This document shows, in pieces, positions 29,907 through 39,485 of a stretch of 64,000 nt of DNA. Position numbers and translations under genes: made by a program. Numbering within the stretch: position 1 is the stretch's first letter; every line of letters starts with the position of its first letter. The notes under the pieces are model-generated. The model was not told the origin of the DNA and ran no database searches. It worked only from the letters and a program-made list of their open reading frames with translations. The stretch comes from Vibrio metoecus (lineage in GTDB: Bacteria > Pseudomonadota > Gammaproteobacteria > Enterobacterales > Vibrionaceae): assembly GCF_000696385.1 (NCBI RefSeq), contig NZ_JJMN01000010.1:16533-80532 (forward strand). The letters are read 5' to 3'.

Positions 29907-31655
29907 ATGCCTTTTAAGTTGAGAGTTTTGCTTATGTTACGCCTTTTTTACCTGCTGTTTGTGATTGTCTGCGTGGTGCCGACCTTACCAGGTTTATTGG
30001 GTGTCACTGTTGCAGCTTTCGGTTATGTGCCTCCGGTCGGTTTAACCCAGTTCTCATGGTTTGGCTTTCAAGCGGTGGCACAATGGCATGGCGTGGGACA
30101 ATCCATCGGCCTAACGATCTTTTCGACGCTGGCTAGCACCTATCTGGCCTGTTTTCTCTGTTTTATGATCTTACAAGCCGCATGGACGAGCCGTTACTGG
30201 ACGAGCATCGAACGCTGCTTATCTCCGTTACTCGCGATGCCGCATGTGGCGTTTGCCATTGGTTTTGCTTTCTTATTTGATCCCACCGGTCTTGGTGCAC
30301 GTGTGTTACACGCCTTATTTAGCCAAGGTTTGGGTTATACCCCTAGCGAGATGTCATGGTTCGTAAATGATGCCCACGCGCTTGGTTTAGTGATCATGTT
30401 GACCTTAAAAGAGCTGCCATTTCTACTACTGATGAGCATTCCACTGCTCAAACAGATCCCGATTGAAAAAATGCACAAGGCCGGCGCATCACTGGGTTAT
30501 CAACCGAGTCAATTCTGGTGGAAATGCATTCTGCCACAATGGCTGGTGAAATTGCGCTTTGCGCTGTTTGCCGTACTGGCTTATGGCGTTTCAGTGGTCG
30601 ATGTGGCACAAATTTTAGGCCCCACCAACCCACCGACTTTTGCGGTATTGGTTTGGCAGTGGTTTAAAGAACCCGATTTGTCCTTGTTACCCCGTGCCGC
30701 GGCAGGAGCGGTCATCCTCTTTGTTCTTGCTACAGTATTGCTCGGTTTCGCGCTATTGATTGAGCGCGGCATCACCCAAGGTTGGCGACAATGGCAATAC
30801 TCAGGCCGTTTTGCAATTGCACTTCCGGGGATATCGCTGTTTGGGGTTCTGTTGGCTTTTACCCTCGGTTTACTGCCCTTGCTTGGAATATGGAGCATAG
30901 CGCAACGCTGGCGCTTTCCCGACCTCCTCCCTAGCCAGTACAGCTTGCGCTTTTGGCTACAAGAGTGGCAAGGCCTTAGCGCAGCGTTACAGCCAACGCT
31001 GATCATTGGACTAATCAGCGCGACTCTGGCGCTATTGCTGGCCATATTGGCGCACGAATACCGCTTACGCAATCGACTGGCGGTACCAAGTTACCTGCTA
31101 GTTCTACCGATGCTTTTACCTCAACTCTCAATTTTGTTTGGCTTACAGGTGATGACCCTGATCATCGACCAAGGCAGTTATGGATTTTGGGTTTGTTGGT
31201 CACACCTGTTTTTTGTGTTTCCTCTGGTGTACTTAGCATTAGATGGCCCTTGGCGCAGTTTTAACCCCAATTTCACGCGTGTAGCGCTTAGCCTTGGAAA
31301 ATCACCGTGGCAAGCATGGGTACAGGTGAAGCTGCCGATTTTATTTCCTGCAATTGCTTTTGCATGGGCGGTGGGCCTGAGTGCCAGCTTTGCTCAATAC
31401 TTACCGACACTGATTTTAGGCGCAGGACGCATCACGACACTCACTACCGAAGCCGTTGCGTTGTCCAGCGGGTTTGACCGCCGAGTCACTGCGATTTATG
31501 CCCTATGGCAAGCCCTGTTACCATGGCTATTTTTCAGTTTAGCCATGCTGCTTGGCACTGTACCTCGCCGATTAAAACACAAACTTACCTTCCCGAAATT
31601 TGCTCTTGTTTCGCCATTTCGCCTCCAATGGAAATGGCAGTTAAGTAACCAGTAA
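29907..31655 (+). CDS. Double-length ABC transporter permease of YnjC/ThiP type
   Basis: 582-residue integral membrane protein made of two fused permease units. Each unit carries an EAA-type loop: HKAGASLGYQPSQFWWKCIL (about 190) in the first half, and ALSLGKSPWQAWVQVKLPIL (about 480) in the second. About 12 helices are predicted. It resembles E. coli YnjC. Normally such permeases sit with a binding protein and an ATPase (YnjB, YnjD), and neither is in this window, so it is either an orphan or served in trans. ATG at 29934 (GAGAG upstream) is an equally good start. Confidence 0.8.
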   Translation: MPFKLRVLLMLRLFYLLFVIVCVVPTLPGLLGVTVAAFGYVPPVGLTQFSWFGFQAVAQWHGVGQSIGLTIFSTLASTYLACFLCFMILQAAWTSRYWTSIERCLSPLLAMPHVAFAIGFAFLFDPTGLGARVLHALFSQGLGYTPSEMSWFVNDAHALGLVIMLTLKELPFLLLMSIPLLKQIPIEKMHKAGASLGYQPSQFWWKCILPQWLVKLRFALFAVLAYGVSVVDVAQILGPTNPPTFAVLVWQWFKEPDLSLLPRAAAGAVILFVLATVLLGFALLIERGITQGWRQWQYSGRFAIALPGISLFGVLLAFTLGLLPLLGIWSIAQRWRFPDLLPSQYSLRFWLQEWQGLSAALQPTLIIGLISATLALLLAILAHEYRLRNRLAVPSYLLVLPMLLPQLSILFGLQVMTLIIDQGSYGFWVCWSHLFFVFPLVYLALDGPWRSFNPNFTRVALSLGKSPWQAWVQVKLPILFPAIAFAWAVGLSASFAQYLPTLILGAGRITTLTTEAVALSSGFDRRVTAIYALWQALLPWLFFSLAMLLGTVPRRLKHKLTFPKFALVSPFRLQWKWQLSNQ

Positions 31656-31787
31656 ATCGTTTTGATTTAGAGCAATAAAACAACAAAATCATCAATATGT
31701 GGCAGAGAATAGACCCAAAAGTAATAAAACTGTCACATCCAACCTCTACTGTTTCATCCGTTAAATGCCAAGTCGTAACGGGTCACT

Positions 31788-32672
31788 ATGAACGGTATCC
31801 ACCCCCACCAAGCTGAATTGAACAATATTTTGCGCCAACAGTGCATCACTCCCCTATTCCAGCCGATTGTACATCTGGCGAGCGAGCAAGTGCTTGGCTA
31901 TGAATCGTTAAGCCGTGGCCCCAAACAAAGCCCGCTGCATAGTGCCAATGCGTTGTTTGAAGCCGCCGAGCAATGCCACCGTTTGCCTGAACTAGAGAAA
32001 ATTTGTGTGCACAAAGCCGCGGCAGCGTGGTCAACGTTTGGTCTCAATGCACAAATTTTTATCAACCTCAGCCCAGACATGTTACTGCACTCTCAGCACC
32101 ATCAATGGGAACTGCCACAGTTAATGCAGCGCCATCATTTATCACCCCACCAGGTGGTATTTGAGATCTCGGAACGCACTCCAGCTTTGCAATTAGAAGA
32201 ACTGAAAAGTTCGATCCATCACTTGCAAGCACAGGGTTTTTCAATCGCGATTGATGATATGGGTTCGGGTTACTCAGGTTTAAAACTGTGGTCTGAACTT
32301 CAGCCGGATTTTGTCAAAATTGATCGCTATTTCATCTACAACATCGATAGCAACCCCATCAAGCTCAAGTTTGTGCGCAGTTTGGTACAACTTTCCCAGC
32401 AATTAGGTTGCCAATTGATTGCGGAAGGCGTGGAAACTCGCTCCGAATTGCTGGTGATTGCCGATCTCGGCATTGATTTAGTGCAAGGCTACTTATTCGG
32501 CCACCCTCAACCTACGCCTTTACTGGCTTATCGTGACCATAGATTATCGATTCCTCCCCGCCGCCAGTTGGAGGTGAATTCGGCAGCAACGCATTCTGAG
32601 CAACCGATGCACTTCATTACTCGAGTTCTGGGTGAAGCGCCATTGATTCCGACCGTCTGTAGCCCAAGCTAA
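31788..32672 (+). CDS. acgA: EAL-domain cyclic-di-GMP phosphodiesterase
   Basis: 294 residues, essentially one EAL domain (about 15-255) with no sensor or GGDEF domain. The signature is ESL in GYESLSRG, a conservative variant of EAL. The other catalytic positions are present: N in FINLSP, E in FEISE, DD in IDDMGSGYSG, K in VKIDRYF, E in IAEGVET and Q in VQGYLFGHP. It should therefore hydrolyse c-di-GMP. It lies 19 bp before the GGDEF gene. The symbol follows my recollection of the V. cholerae acgAB pair; the A/B assignment is less certain than the function. Confidence 0.85.
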   Translation: MNGIHPHQAELNNILRQQCITPLFQPIVHLASEQVLGYESLSRGPKQSPLHSANALFEAAEQCHRLPELEKICVHKAAAAWSTFGLNAQIFINLSPDMLLHSQHHQWELPQLMQRHHLSPHQVVFEISERTPALQLEELKSSIHHLQAQGFSIAIDDMGSGYSGLKLWSELQPDFVKIDRYFIYNIDSNPIKLKFVRSLVQLSQQLGCQLIAEGVETRSELLVIADLGIDLVQGYLFGHPQPTPLLAYRDHRLSIPPRRQLEVNSAATHSEQPMHFITRVLGEAPLIPTVCSPS

Positions 32673-32691
32673 CCCTTTACCACAGGATGTG

Positions 32692-33993
32692 ATGAACTAT
32701 CAGCTTATGGAAACTGCCAATCGTTGGAAAATCGCGCTTCGCTCCATAAAAGGTGAATTGCTCATTATCGGAATGATAGTGGTCAGCATCGTATTGATTA
32801 ATACGCCTAAACTGCTATTTGAAGAGAAGATCCACGCCTACGAAAGAGATCAATTGCAACTCACCGTTGCGTTACAAAAAACACGCATTGATTACGCAAG
32901 CGCCATTCTTGAACAGTTCGATTCAGCCTCGTTACACCCTCGCTTACAAGCGTTTTTTACCCAAAACCAAGGCAACGTGTGTGTCATTGGTTATGGCTCC
33001 CCCCAACGTTGCCCATCCAACGTCATTAATGCGGTAAGATCGATGTCATCCGCCGCCGAAAGGGTGGCAGAGCCCAAAGTCAGAATCGCTTTTGCTGAAG
33101 ATGTCACGCTGTTCTTCAAGCCCAACGGCAAGCAGATCCGCGTGTTATGGTTTCACCACGCCCAATTCTGGTCTGTACAACAAAAAAGCATCAGCTTGGT
33201 TCTGGTCAGCGGCAATAACATTCAATTTTTAGATAACCCGATTTCCCACTATAAACCTCTACTCAACTACACGATTCTGCGTCACCGAGATAATTACGGT
33301 ACGGTACACTTTGAAAATACCGACATGAGCTTTTTGCGCTGGAGTATCGGTGATCATCAACTGATCAGCGTGTTCAACGACAAAGTGCGCCTGTTTAACT
33401 TGATTTATTGGGTGATGTCAGCCTGTTTAACCCTTTTGCTCATCTTAGCTTGGCTACTGACTCGGCTAAACCTGCAAAAATTAACGGCTCAGAAACACGC
33501 CTATCTAGACAATTTAACTCGGCTCCATAATCGGCATTTTTTGAGCAAAATTAGCCCCAAAATGATCGAACATCCTCATTCAGTCGCCGCGATGATCGAT
33601 ATTGATCACTTCAAAAAAATTAATGACAAATACGGTCATATCACCGGAGACCGTATTCTGCAGGCAGTCGCTCGTTGCTTAAGGAAAAACGTTCGCGATA
33701 CCGATGTACTGATCCGTTATGGGGGTGAAGAATTTTTGTTGCTGTTTCAAGCGCCATCCATTCATGAAGCCTGGTTGACGCTCGATCGCTTGCGTGAACG
33801 AGTGAAAGAAGATCACCTCTTGTATGGCACCAGTATTTCTATCGGCTTTAGTTACATAGAGGCAAGTTTACCTGCCGCCATTTCACGAGCAGATAATGCC
33901 CTGTATCAAGCCAAAGAGGCAGGCCGCGATACTGTGGTGGCGGCGGGTCAGCCTTTATCAGGCTCAGTCAACGACCTTTCCATCCCCTGCTAA
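32692..33993 (+). CDS. acgB: Membrane GGDEF diguanylate cyclase
   Basis: 433 residues: membrane helix about 22-44, periplasmic sensor region about 45-235 with two cysteines (VCVIGY and RCPSN), second helix about 240-262, then a GGDEF domain (about 275-425). The active site reads RYGGEEFLLLF, preceded by IDHFKKINDKYGH. There is no RxxD inhibitory site immediately upstream; the sequence there is RDTDVLI. Start ATG at 32692 was preferred over the GTG at 32689 because AGGA lies before it. It probably forms an operon with the upstream EAL gene, giving a paired synthase and hydrolase. Confidence 0.85.
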   Translation: MNYQLMETANRWKIALRSIKGELLIIGMIVVSIVLINTPKLLFEEKIHAYERDQLQLTVALQKTRIDYASAILEQFDSASLHPRLQAFFTQNQGNVCVIGYGSPQRCPSNVINAVRSMSSAAERVAEPKVRIAFAEDVTLFFKPNGKQIRVLWFHHAQFWSVQQKSISLVLVSGNNIQFLDNPISHYKPLLNYTILRHRDNYGTVHFENTDMSFLRWSIGDHQLISVFNDKVRLFNLIYWVMSACLTLLLILAWLLTRLNLQKLTAQKHAYLDNLTRLHNRHFLSKISPKMIEHPHSVAAMIDIDHFKKINDKYGHITGDRILQAVARCLRKNVRDTDVLIRYGGEEFLLLFQAPSIHEAWLTLDRLRERVKEDHLLYGTSISIGFSYIEASLPAAISRADNALYQAKEAGRDTVVAAGQPLSGSVNDLSIPC

Positions 33994-34000
33994 GCACCCG

Positions 34001-35065
34001 TTATTCATCCTTTTGGTAAATAAACTGGTAGCAAGTGCGGTAATGGTAGTGCTCTTGGGGCCGCAAAATACAACTGGGTTGGGGCCATTCAGGATGGTGC
34101 GGCGAATCGGGCAAAAACTGTGTTTCTAGCGCAATACCAGCATAATCGACATACTCTGAACCACGCCTATTTGGCGTTCCACCTAGCCAATTGCCAGTAT
34201 AAAGTTGCATCGCAGGTTTATCCGTCGTTACCTGCAATTGTACTTTTCCATCGGCAGAGTAAAGTTTCGCCACCGGCTGGTACACATCGCGCTCTGGCGC
34301 AAAAAAGTAACTGTGGTCATAACCTTTGGCACTCACTTGCTGCGCGCCTTGTAACAGATGTTCACCAACCTTTTTCGGCAACGTAAAATCAAAACCCGTT
34401 CCCACTACCGATTGCAATTCACCGCAGGGAATTCCAACGTCATCCGTGGGCAAATACTGCGCCGCATCAATCCAAAGTTGATGCTCAAGGCAGAGCTTGC
34501 CACTCTCCGCGCCATCTAAATTAAAGTAGGCGTGGTTTGTCAGGTTCACGGCTGTTGCACGATCAGTGGTGGCTTGGTACTCGATATTCACCCCACCTTG
34601 TTCATCCAAACGGTAGGTCACTGCTACGTGGAGATTGCCCGGAAAGCCTTGATCCCCATCAGCAGAAAGCAGGTGAAAGGTCACATGCTGGGCGCTTTGC
34701 TGCGTGATTTGCCAGCGCCGACGGTCAAAACCTTGGGCTCCGCCGTGTAAGGTATTCCCAGCTTGATTGGTAGAAAGCTCATAGCTTATGCCATTGATGC
34801 TGAATTCACCGCGCGCAATGCGGTTGGCATAGCGCCCAACACTCGCCCCCAAATAGCTACCTTGACGTAAAAAATCCGCCATGCTGTTCACGCCAAGTAA
34901 TACTTCTCGTGCTGATTCACCGAGCGGCAATCTACAGCTTAACCACGTTGCTCCAATATCCATCAGCACGACACGCATTCCGGCTTGGTTGCTCAACTCA
35001 ACAAGGTTGGCAGGTTGACCATCGTAAGCCACCTGATTTGTCATACCGTCAAATAATGTGTTCAT
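34001..35065 (-). CDS. galM: Aldose 1-epimerase (galactose mutarotase)
   Basis: 354 residues. It interconverts alpha and beta galactose, feeding GalK. The catalytic histidine lies in NLTNHAYFNL and the glutamate in GIALETQFLPDSP; RYANRIARGEF and LHGG are further family motifs. It is the last gene of a galT-galK-galM operon, 8 bp after galK. galE is not present in the window. Confidence 0.95.
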   Translation of the reverse strand: MNTLFDGMTNQVAYDGQPANLVELSNQAGMRVVLMDIGATWLSCRLPLGESAREVLLGVNSMADFLRQGSYLGASVGRYANRIARGEFSINGISYELSTNQAGNTLHGGAQGFDRRRWQITQQSAQHVTFHLLSADGDQGFPGNLHVAVTYRLDEQGGVNIEYQATTDRATAVNLTNHAYFNLDGAESGKLCLEHQLWIDAAQYLPTDDVGIPCGELQSVVGTGFDFTLPKKVGEHLLQGAQQVSAKGYDHSYFFAPERDVYQPVAKLYSADGKVQLQVTTDKPAMQLYTGNWLGGTPNRRGSEYVDYAGIALETQFLPDSPHHPEWPQPSCILRPQEHYHYRTCYQFIYQKDE

Positions 35066-35073
35066 TCATTGCC

Positions 35074-36234
35074 TTATACGTGTTCAATCAGACCTGCGCC
35101 CGAAGTTGCATGACAAACATAAATTGACTCTTTTAAGCCTGTTGCCGCTTGATATTCGCGCTCCACTGCACGTTTCACGGCATCCACTTGAGTGGGGTGC
35201 ACAAGTGCCACCACGCAACCACCAAATCCACCGCCAGTCATGCGTACCCCGCCTTGCTCCCCAATTTCTGCTTTGACGATTTCTACCAGCGTATCAATCT
35301 CTTTGACTGTGATTTCAAAATCATCGCGCATTGATGCATGTGATGCCGCCATCAACTCGCCTAAGCGCAGCATATTTCCTTCACGTAGAGCCTGCGCAGC
35401 CTGTAAGGTACGCTCGTTTTCTGTGATGATATGACGCGCCCGCTTTGCCACCAATGGCTCCAGTTCCGCTTGTTTCGCGGTAAATTGAGCCAAGGTCACA
35501 TCACGTAATGCCTTGACTCCGAATGCTTTGGCTCCCGCTTCGCATTGTTGGCGGCGGGTGTTGTATTCACTATCCACTAAGCCACGTTTTTTATTGGAAT
35601 TGATGATCACCACCGCCATCTGCTCTGGCATCGAAACCGCTTCGGTCTGCAAACTGCGACAATCCAACAACAAAGCATGGTTAGCTTGGCCTTGCGCCGA
35701 GATCATTTGATCCATAATCCCGCAGTTGCAACCAACAAACTGGTTTTCGGCTTGCTGCCCATTGAGCGCGATTTCAGCTTGGCTGATTTTTAAGTGGTAC
35801 AACTCTTTAAACGTTTGCCCAATCACCACTTCTAATGCAGCGGATGAACTCAGCCCTGCACCCTGTGGCACATTGCCAGACACCGCAATGTCTGCGCCAT
35901 GAAACTCATAGCCGCGCTCAATCAAGCATTTCACCACACCGCGAATGTAGTTCGCCCACATTTTCTCAGGCTGAAAAGTAATCTCTTCACGCAGATCAAA
36001 TTGGTCAGTGTCATTGCCATAATCAACAGCCACCAAACGCACGAGAAAATCTTCACGTTTCGCAGCCGCAACAACCGTCTGATAATTGATCGCACAAGGC
36101 AGTACAAAGCCATCATTGTAGTCGGTGTGTTCACCGATCAAATTGACTCGCCCCGGAGCTTGTATTCGATGTGTAGCAAAATAGCCAAAGACTTGCTCAA
36201 AGGCCGTGTTAACGTTTTGGATTAATTTTGACAT
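35074..36234 (-). CDS. galK: Galactokinase
   Basis: 386-residue GHMP kinase that phosphorylates galactose with ATP. The galactokinase signature [15 protein letters not shown] (about 30-45) and the ATP loop [14 protein letters not shown] are clear, as is the C-terminal [10 protein letters not shown]. The start at 36234 gives a protein close to E. coli GalK in length (382); the frame is open 14 codons upstream without a better site. It lies between galT and galM in one operon. Confidence 0.96.
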   Translation of the reverse strand: MSKLIQNVNTAFEQVFGYFATHRIQAPGRVNLIGEHTDYNDGFVLPCAINYQTVVAAAKREDFLVRLVAVDYGNDTDQFDLREEITFQPEKMWANYIRGVVKCLIERGYEFHGADIAVSGNVPQGAGLSSSAALEVVIGQTFKELYHLKISQAEIALNGQQAENQFVGCNCGIMDQMISAQGQANHALLLDCRSLQTEAVSMPEQMAVVIINSNKKRGLVDSEYNTRRQQCEAGAKAFGVKALRDVTLAQFTAKQAELEPLVAKRARHIITENERTLQAAQALREGNMLRLGELMAASHASMRDDFEITVKEIDTLVEIVKAEIGEQGGVRMTGGGFGGCVVALVHPTQVDAVKRAVEREYQAATGLKESIYVCHATSGAGLIEHV

Positions 36235-36294
36235 AGGGCTTCTCACTTTAAATTGGAACAACCGCACTGTGCTCACTACAGTGTCATATCGTTT

Positions 36295-37347
36295 TTACTG
36301 CTCTTTGTAATGTACATCGCTCACTGCACGCAGGCGCTCTGCTGCTTGTTCTGCGGTTAAATCACGCTGACTTTCTGCCAACATTTCATAGCCAACCATG
36401 AACTTGCGGATGGTTGCGCTGCGCAGCAAAGGAGGATAAAACAACGCGTGCAGTTGCCAGTGTTCTATGTTGGTCTCAGGTTCAAAAAAGGGCGCGTAAT
36501 GCCACCCCATCGAGTATGGGAAAGCACATTGAAATAAATTGTCGTAGCGACTGGTCAGCTTTTTGATCGCGAGTGCGAGATCATCACGCTGCTCATCATT
36601 AAGTTCATTCATGCGGCGGATATGTGTTTTCGGCAGCAGCAGTGTTTCAAATGGCCAAGCCGCCCAATAGGGTACGACAGCCAGCCAATGCTCGGTTTCC
36701 ACCACGATGCGTGTACCCTCTTTAAGTTCCGCTTGTACATAATCCACCAACAAGTTGCTGCCATGGTTTTGGTAATAAGCCTTGAGATGTTGCTCTTTGC
36801 GTTCAATTTCATTGGGTAAAAAACTGTTCGCCCAAATCTGTCCGTGCGGATGGGGTTGAGAACAGCCCATCGCTTCTCCTTTATTCTCAAAGGCTTGAAC
36901 CCAAACGTACTCTTTACCCAGTTCTTCGATTTGCTCATTCCAGGTTTCGATCACGTCGCGAATGTTCTTTAAAGGCAACTCTGGCAAGGTTTTACTGTGA
37001 TCTGGAGAAAAGCAGATCACTCGGCTTAAACCACGCACGCCTTGAGTTTTGAACAACGGATTGTCGGATTCAGGAGCGGCCGGAGAATCGACCATCAGTG
37101 CCGCAAAGTCATTGTTAAACACATAGGTGCCTGAGTAATTCGGGTTCACATCGCCAGAAATACGGGTATTGGATGGACATAAAAAACACTGCGCATCGTA
37201 GTTAGCTAACTCAGCTAACGCGGGTTTTTCACCCGCTCCGCTCCAAGGGCGTTTTGCTCGATGCGGTGATACTAAGATCCACTGCCCCGTCAAAGGGTTA
37301 TAACGACGATGTGGATGATCCACGGGGTTAAATTTAAGCTCAGACAT
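36295..37347 (-). CDS. galT: Galactose-1-phosphate uridylyltransferase
   Basis: 350-residue HIT-superfamily enzyme exchanging UMP between UDP-glucose and galactose-1-phosphate. The active site is [11 protein letters not shown]; the zinc ligands include the cysteine pair in CFLCPSN. The start at 37347 follows GGAGAG and begins [15 protein letters not shown], as in E. coli GalT. It is the first enzyme gene of the gal operon, with a possible small ORF and GalR/CRP-like sites upstream. Confidence 0.96.
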   Translation of the reverse strand: MSELKFNPVDHPHRRYNPLTGQWILVSPHRAKRPWSGAGEKPALAELANYDAQCFLCPSNTRISGDVNPNYSGTYVFNNDFAALMVDSPAAPESDNPLFKTQGVRGLSRVICFSPDHSKTLPELPLKNIRDVIETWNEQIEELGKEYVWVQAFENKGEAMGCSQPHPHGQIWANSFLPNEIERKEQHLKAYYQNHGSNLLVDYVQAELKEGTRIVVETEHWLAVVPYWAAWPFETLLLPKTHIRRMNELNDEQRDDLALAIKKLTSRYDNLFQCAFPYSMGWHYAPFFEPETNIEHWQLHALFYPPLLRSATIRKFMVGYEMLAESQRDLTAEQAAERLRAVSDVHYKEQ

Positions 37348-37407
37348 AGCGATCTCTCCGCTTCTCTCCAACAATCCGTTGAGAAAACGATCATCAATAT
37401 TCAAAAA

Positions 37408-37542
37408 TTAGGCTAGCAGCGCAGTTGCCCTGCCTTTAGCAAAAGCATAGCAATCTTCTCTACTGACATTCTGTGAGGCCAATCGCACAGTGTAAACGTT
37501 TCCATCTTTATTTAAAGTAACGTGATGACAAGGCCGAGCCAT
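37408..37542 (-). CDS. Possible small membrane protein upstream of galT
   Basis: A 44-codon frame from ATG 37542 reads MARPCHHVTLNKDGNVYTVR and on to GRATALLA. The frame stays open upstream to about 37593, and the extra codons read LISLILLIVLVWLFKH, a good membrane helix, so the real start may be a non-ATG codon such as TTG at 37581. No Shine-Dalgarno was found. It lies 60 bp before galT on the same strand. It overlaps the CRP/GalR-like sites, so coding and regulatory readings compete. I do not recognise the product. Confidence 0.4.
   Translation of the reverse strand: MARPCHHVTLNKDGNVYTVRLASQNVSREDCYAFAKGRATALLA
37472..37487. promoter_or_regulatory. CRP-like site in gal upstream region
   Basis: TGTGA-N6-TCGCA matches nine of ten conserved positions of the CRP consensus. 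It abuts a GalR-like operator and lies about 130 bp upstream of the galT start, consistent with catabolite control of gal genes. Confidence 0.5.
37490..37505. promoter_or_regulatory. GalR-type operator, proximal
   Basis: GTGTAAACGTTTCCAT fits GTGNAANCGNTTNCAC except at the last base. It is one of two such sites upstream of galT, about 164 bp apart. Confidence 0.5.
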
Positions 37543-37653
37543 ATGCTTAAACAACCAAACGAGGACAATCAATAAGATCAAGGAGATGAGATTTTAAGTC
37601 TCAATAACCGCGTAGGGTTAATCTGTAGAATGTTTTGAGGCTAAACCTTCACA

Positions 37654-37669
37654 AGTTAAACGTTTACAC
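37654..37669. promoter_or_regulatory. GalR-type operator, distal
   Basis: Read on the minus strand it is GTGTAAACGTTTAACT, sharing GTGTAAACGTTT with the proximal site. Two spaced operators recall the DNA-looping arrangement at E. coli gal. Confidence 0.5.
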
Positions 37670-37671
37670 AA

Positions 37672-37694
37672 GGGTTTCATAGAGTGTGAAACCC
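37672..37694 (-). terminator. Hairpin after the DHA2 efflux gene
   Basis: 8-bp stem GGGTTTCA / TGAAACCC with a 7-base loop, 36 bp after the MFS gene stop. The U-tract is poor, so it is a weak terminator candidate. Confidence 0.4.
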
Positions 37695-37729
37695 AACGAG
37701 CATCACTCCGTTAGGTTCATTGGTCATAA

Positions 37730-39166
37730 TCAAGAGTCGAAAGCGTAATCATCTAACTGAATTTTAGGGGCTCGCAACGCATTCAGCGCCCCCAGTAGCG
37801 CGAGCAGTCCTGCAACCGCGAAACCAATTTGAAAGGCATGCAGCACCTCACTTTGTGGCATTGCAGCAATCGCTTTCAGGCCACTGTGTGGAGAGAGCCC
37901 CGGTAGTAAAGAGTAGATCAAGGTGCCAAAAAATGCGGTACCCACCGAAGCCCCCAAAGAACGGCTCAACGATGCCATGGCGGTAATCCGTCCTAAATTT
38001 GCCTTGCCCGCTAACGTTTGAATCAATACTTGAGTTGAGGGCATTACCGTTCCTAGCCCTAGACCGCACAAGGCTGCAATCACACTGACCCATTGCGCCG
38101 ATAACGGAAAAAAAGGACTAAATGCCACAAATGCACAACTGCTTAAGCTCATACCAAAAACGGGTAAAAATTTCGGCACACCTGTTTTAGCGATCACTTT
38201 ACCGGTGATATAAGCACCACCAATAATCCCGCATGAGAGTGGGATTAACAGCAAACCCGATTGCGCAGCATTGACCTTGAGTCCCAATTGCAAAAAAATG
38301 GGCAAGAAAAAGATCAATGCAAACAGACATGCGGCAAAAATAAAGGTAGACAGTAACGGAATATGAATCTCTCTGCGGGCTAATAAATGCAGCGGAAGAA
38401 AAGAGGCTTTAACACGCTTTTGCTGAGTGATAAACAGCAAAGAGGTGAGAACGAATAAACCAACCAGTATCAAACTGGTGCTGGAGAACCATGAAAAATA
38501 ATGTCCGCCCGCCGACAGCCAATAGATGATGAGGGTCATCATACTCGGAAAAAGGATCAGCCCCGCAACATCAATCGATGCTTCCGATTTGCGTGAACTT
38601 TGCACAAACTTAAATCGCGCCAAGCGATATAGCGCAATTCCGACTAAAGGCAAATTGAACCAGAACAGCCATTGCCAAGAGAGGTAAGTTACCAGCACCC
38701 CGCCAAGTACGGGGCCACCAATACTGGCCACAGCAAACAAAGAGGAAAAATACCCTTGAAACCGTGCACGCTCACGCGGAGGAACCAATTCACCAATCAG
38801 GGCTTGCGACAAACTCATCAATCCGCCACTGCCTAACCCTTGTACAATACGTCCCGCGACGAGCCACGGCATATTGATTGCAAACGCACAAATCACTGAA
38901 CCTAAGGCAAAAATACTCAACGCGATCATTAAGATCGGTTTGCGTCCATACTGATCGCCCAACCAACCATACACGGGAACACTGGCGGCACTGGCTAGCA
39001 TGTAGCCGATTGCAATCCATGAGGAGAGTTGTAAATTGCCTAGGTCACGTACGATCGTGGGTGTCGCTGTCGCGAGTAGAGTTTGATCCACGGCGGCCAA
39101 AAACATCGGCAGAAATACGGTAAAGAAAATACTGAGAAAGGTTTTTCTATCCACTGGCTGTGACAT
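37730..39166 (-). CDS. DHA2-family MFS drug:H+ antiporter
   Basis: 478-residue membrane protein with 14 predicted helices, the number typical of DHA2 (EmrB/QacA) exporters. Motif A between helices 2 and 3 reads GWLGDQYGRKP; motif C-like glycine/proline pattern ASIGGPVLGGVL lies in helix 5. FLAAVDQTLLATATPTIVRD near the N-terminus is the motif D1 of 14-helix exporters. GGGGG lies upstream of the start at 39166. It is monocistronic and its substrate is unknown. Confidence 0.88.
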   Translation of the reverse strand: MSQPVDRKTFLSIFFTVFLPMFLAAVDQTLLATATPTIVRDLGNLQLSSWIAIGYMLASAASVPVYGWLGDQYGRKPILMIALSIFALGSVICAFAINMPWLVAGRIVQGLGSGGLMSLSQALIGELVPPRERARFQGYFSSLFAVASIGGPVLGGVLVTYLSWQWLFWFNLPLVGIALYRLARFKFVQSSRKSEASIDVAGLILFPSMMTLIIYWLSAGGHYFSWFSSTSLILVGLFVLTSLLFITQQKRVKASFLPLHLLARREIHIPLLSTFIFAACLFALIFFLPIFLQLGLKVNAAQSGLLLIPLSCGIIGGAYITGKVIAKTGVPKFLPVFGMSLSSCAFVAFSPFFPLSAQWVSVIAALCGLGLGTVMPSTQVLIQTLAGKANLGRITAMASLSRSLGASVGTAFFGTLIYSLLPGLSPHSGLKAIAAMPQSEVLHAFQIGFAVAGLLALLGALNALRAPKIQLDDYAFDS

Positions 39167-39371
39167 ACATCCCCCACTGACACCCTGCGTATTACCAGAT
39201 CAATTTCATAGCACAAACACACGGATATCATAAAGCAATCCTAGCCGCTCAGTGAGTAGATATTGCAACCTAGCTCCACAAGCCTCTGACCAAAAACGCA
39301 TGTTTCGAATAACGTGTTCAGCCGATCGCTTGCTTTTCTGGTTAACGGAATAAAGGAGGGAGCGTGACTAC

Positions 39372-39422
39372 ATGATGAATGAAGAGCACATTACACAAAG
39401 GGACGTAAGTGAAAATGCTTGA
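39372..39422 (+). CDS. Possible 16-residue peptide ORF
   Basis: ATG ATG ... TGA encodes MMNEEHITQRDVSENA. A strong AAGGAGGG (39353-39360) lies 11 bases before it, and a bidirectional hairpin begins 14 bases after the stop. A three-codon GTG ORF sits between them. The rest of 39167-39436 shows nothing else. Very short and unsupported by homology, so tentative. Confidence 0.2.
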   Translation: MMNEEHITQRDVSENA

Positions 39423-39436
39423 ATCACAGAAACAAC

Positions 39437-39459
39437 AAAGCCCGCATTACGCGGGCTTT
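39437..39459 (-). terminator. tRNA-Val transcript terminator
   Basis: 9-bp stem AAAGCCCGC / GCGGGCTTT with a 5-base loop. On the minus strand it is followed by GTTGTTTC, 27 bp past the last tRNA. It may also end rightward transcripts. Confidence 0.75.
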
Positions 39460-39485
39460 ATTACGTGTTCATACTGAACGAATTC

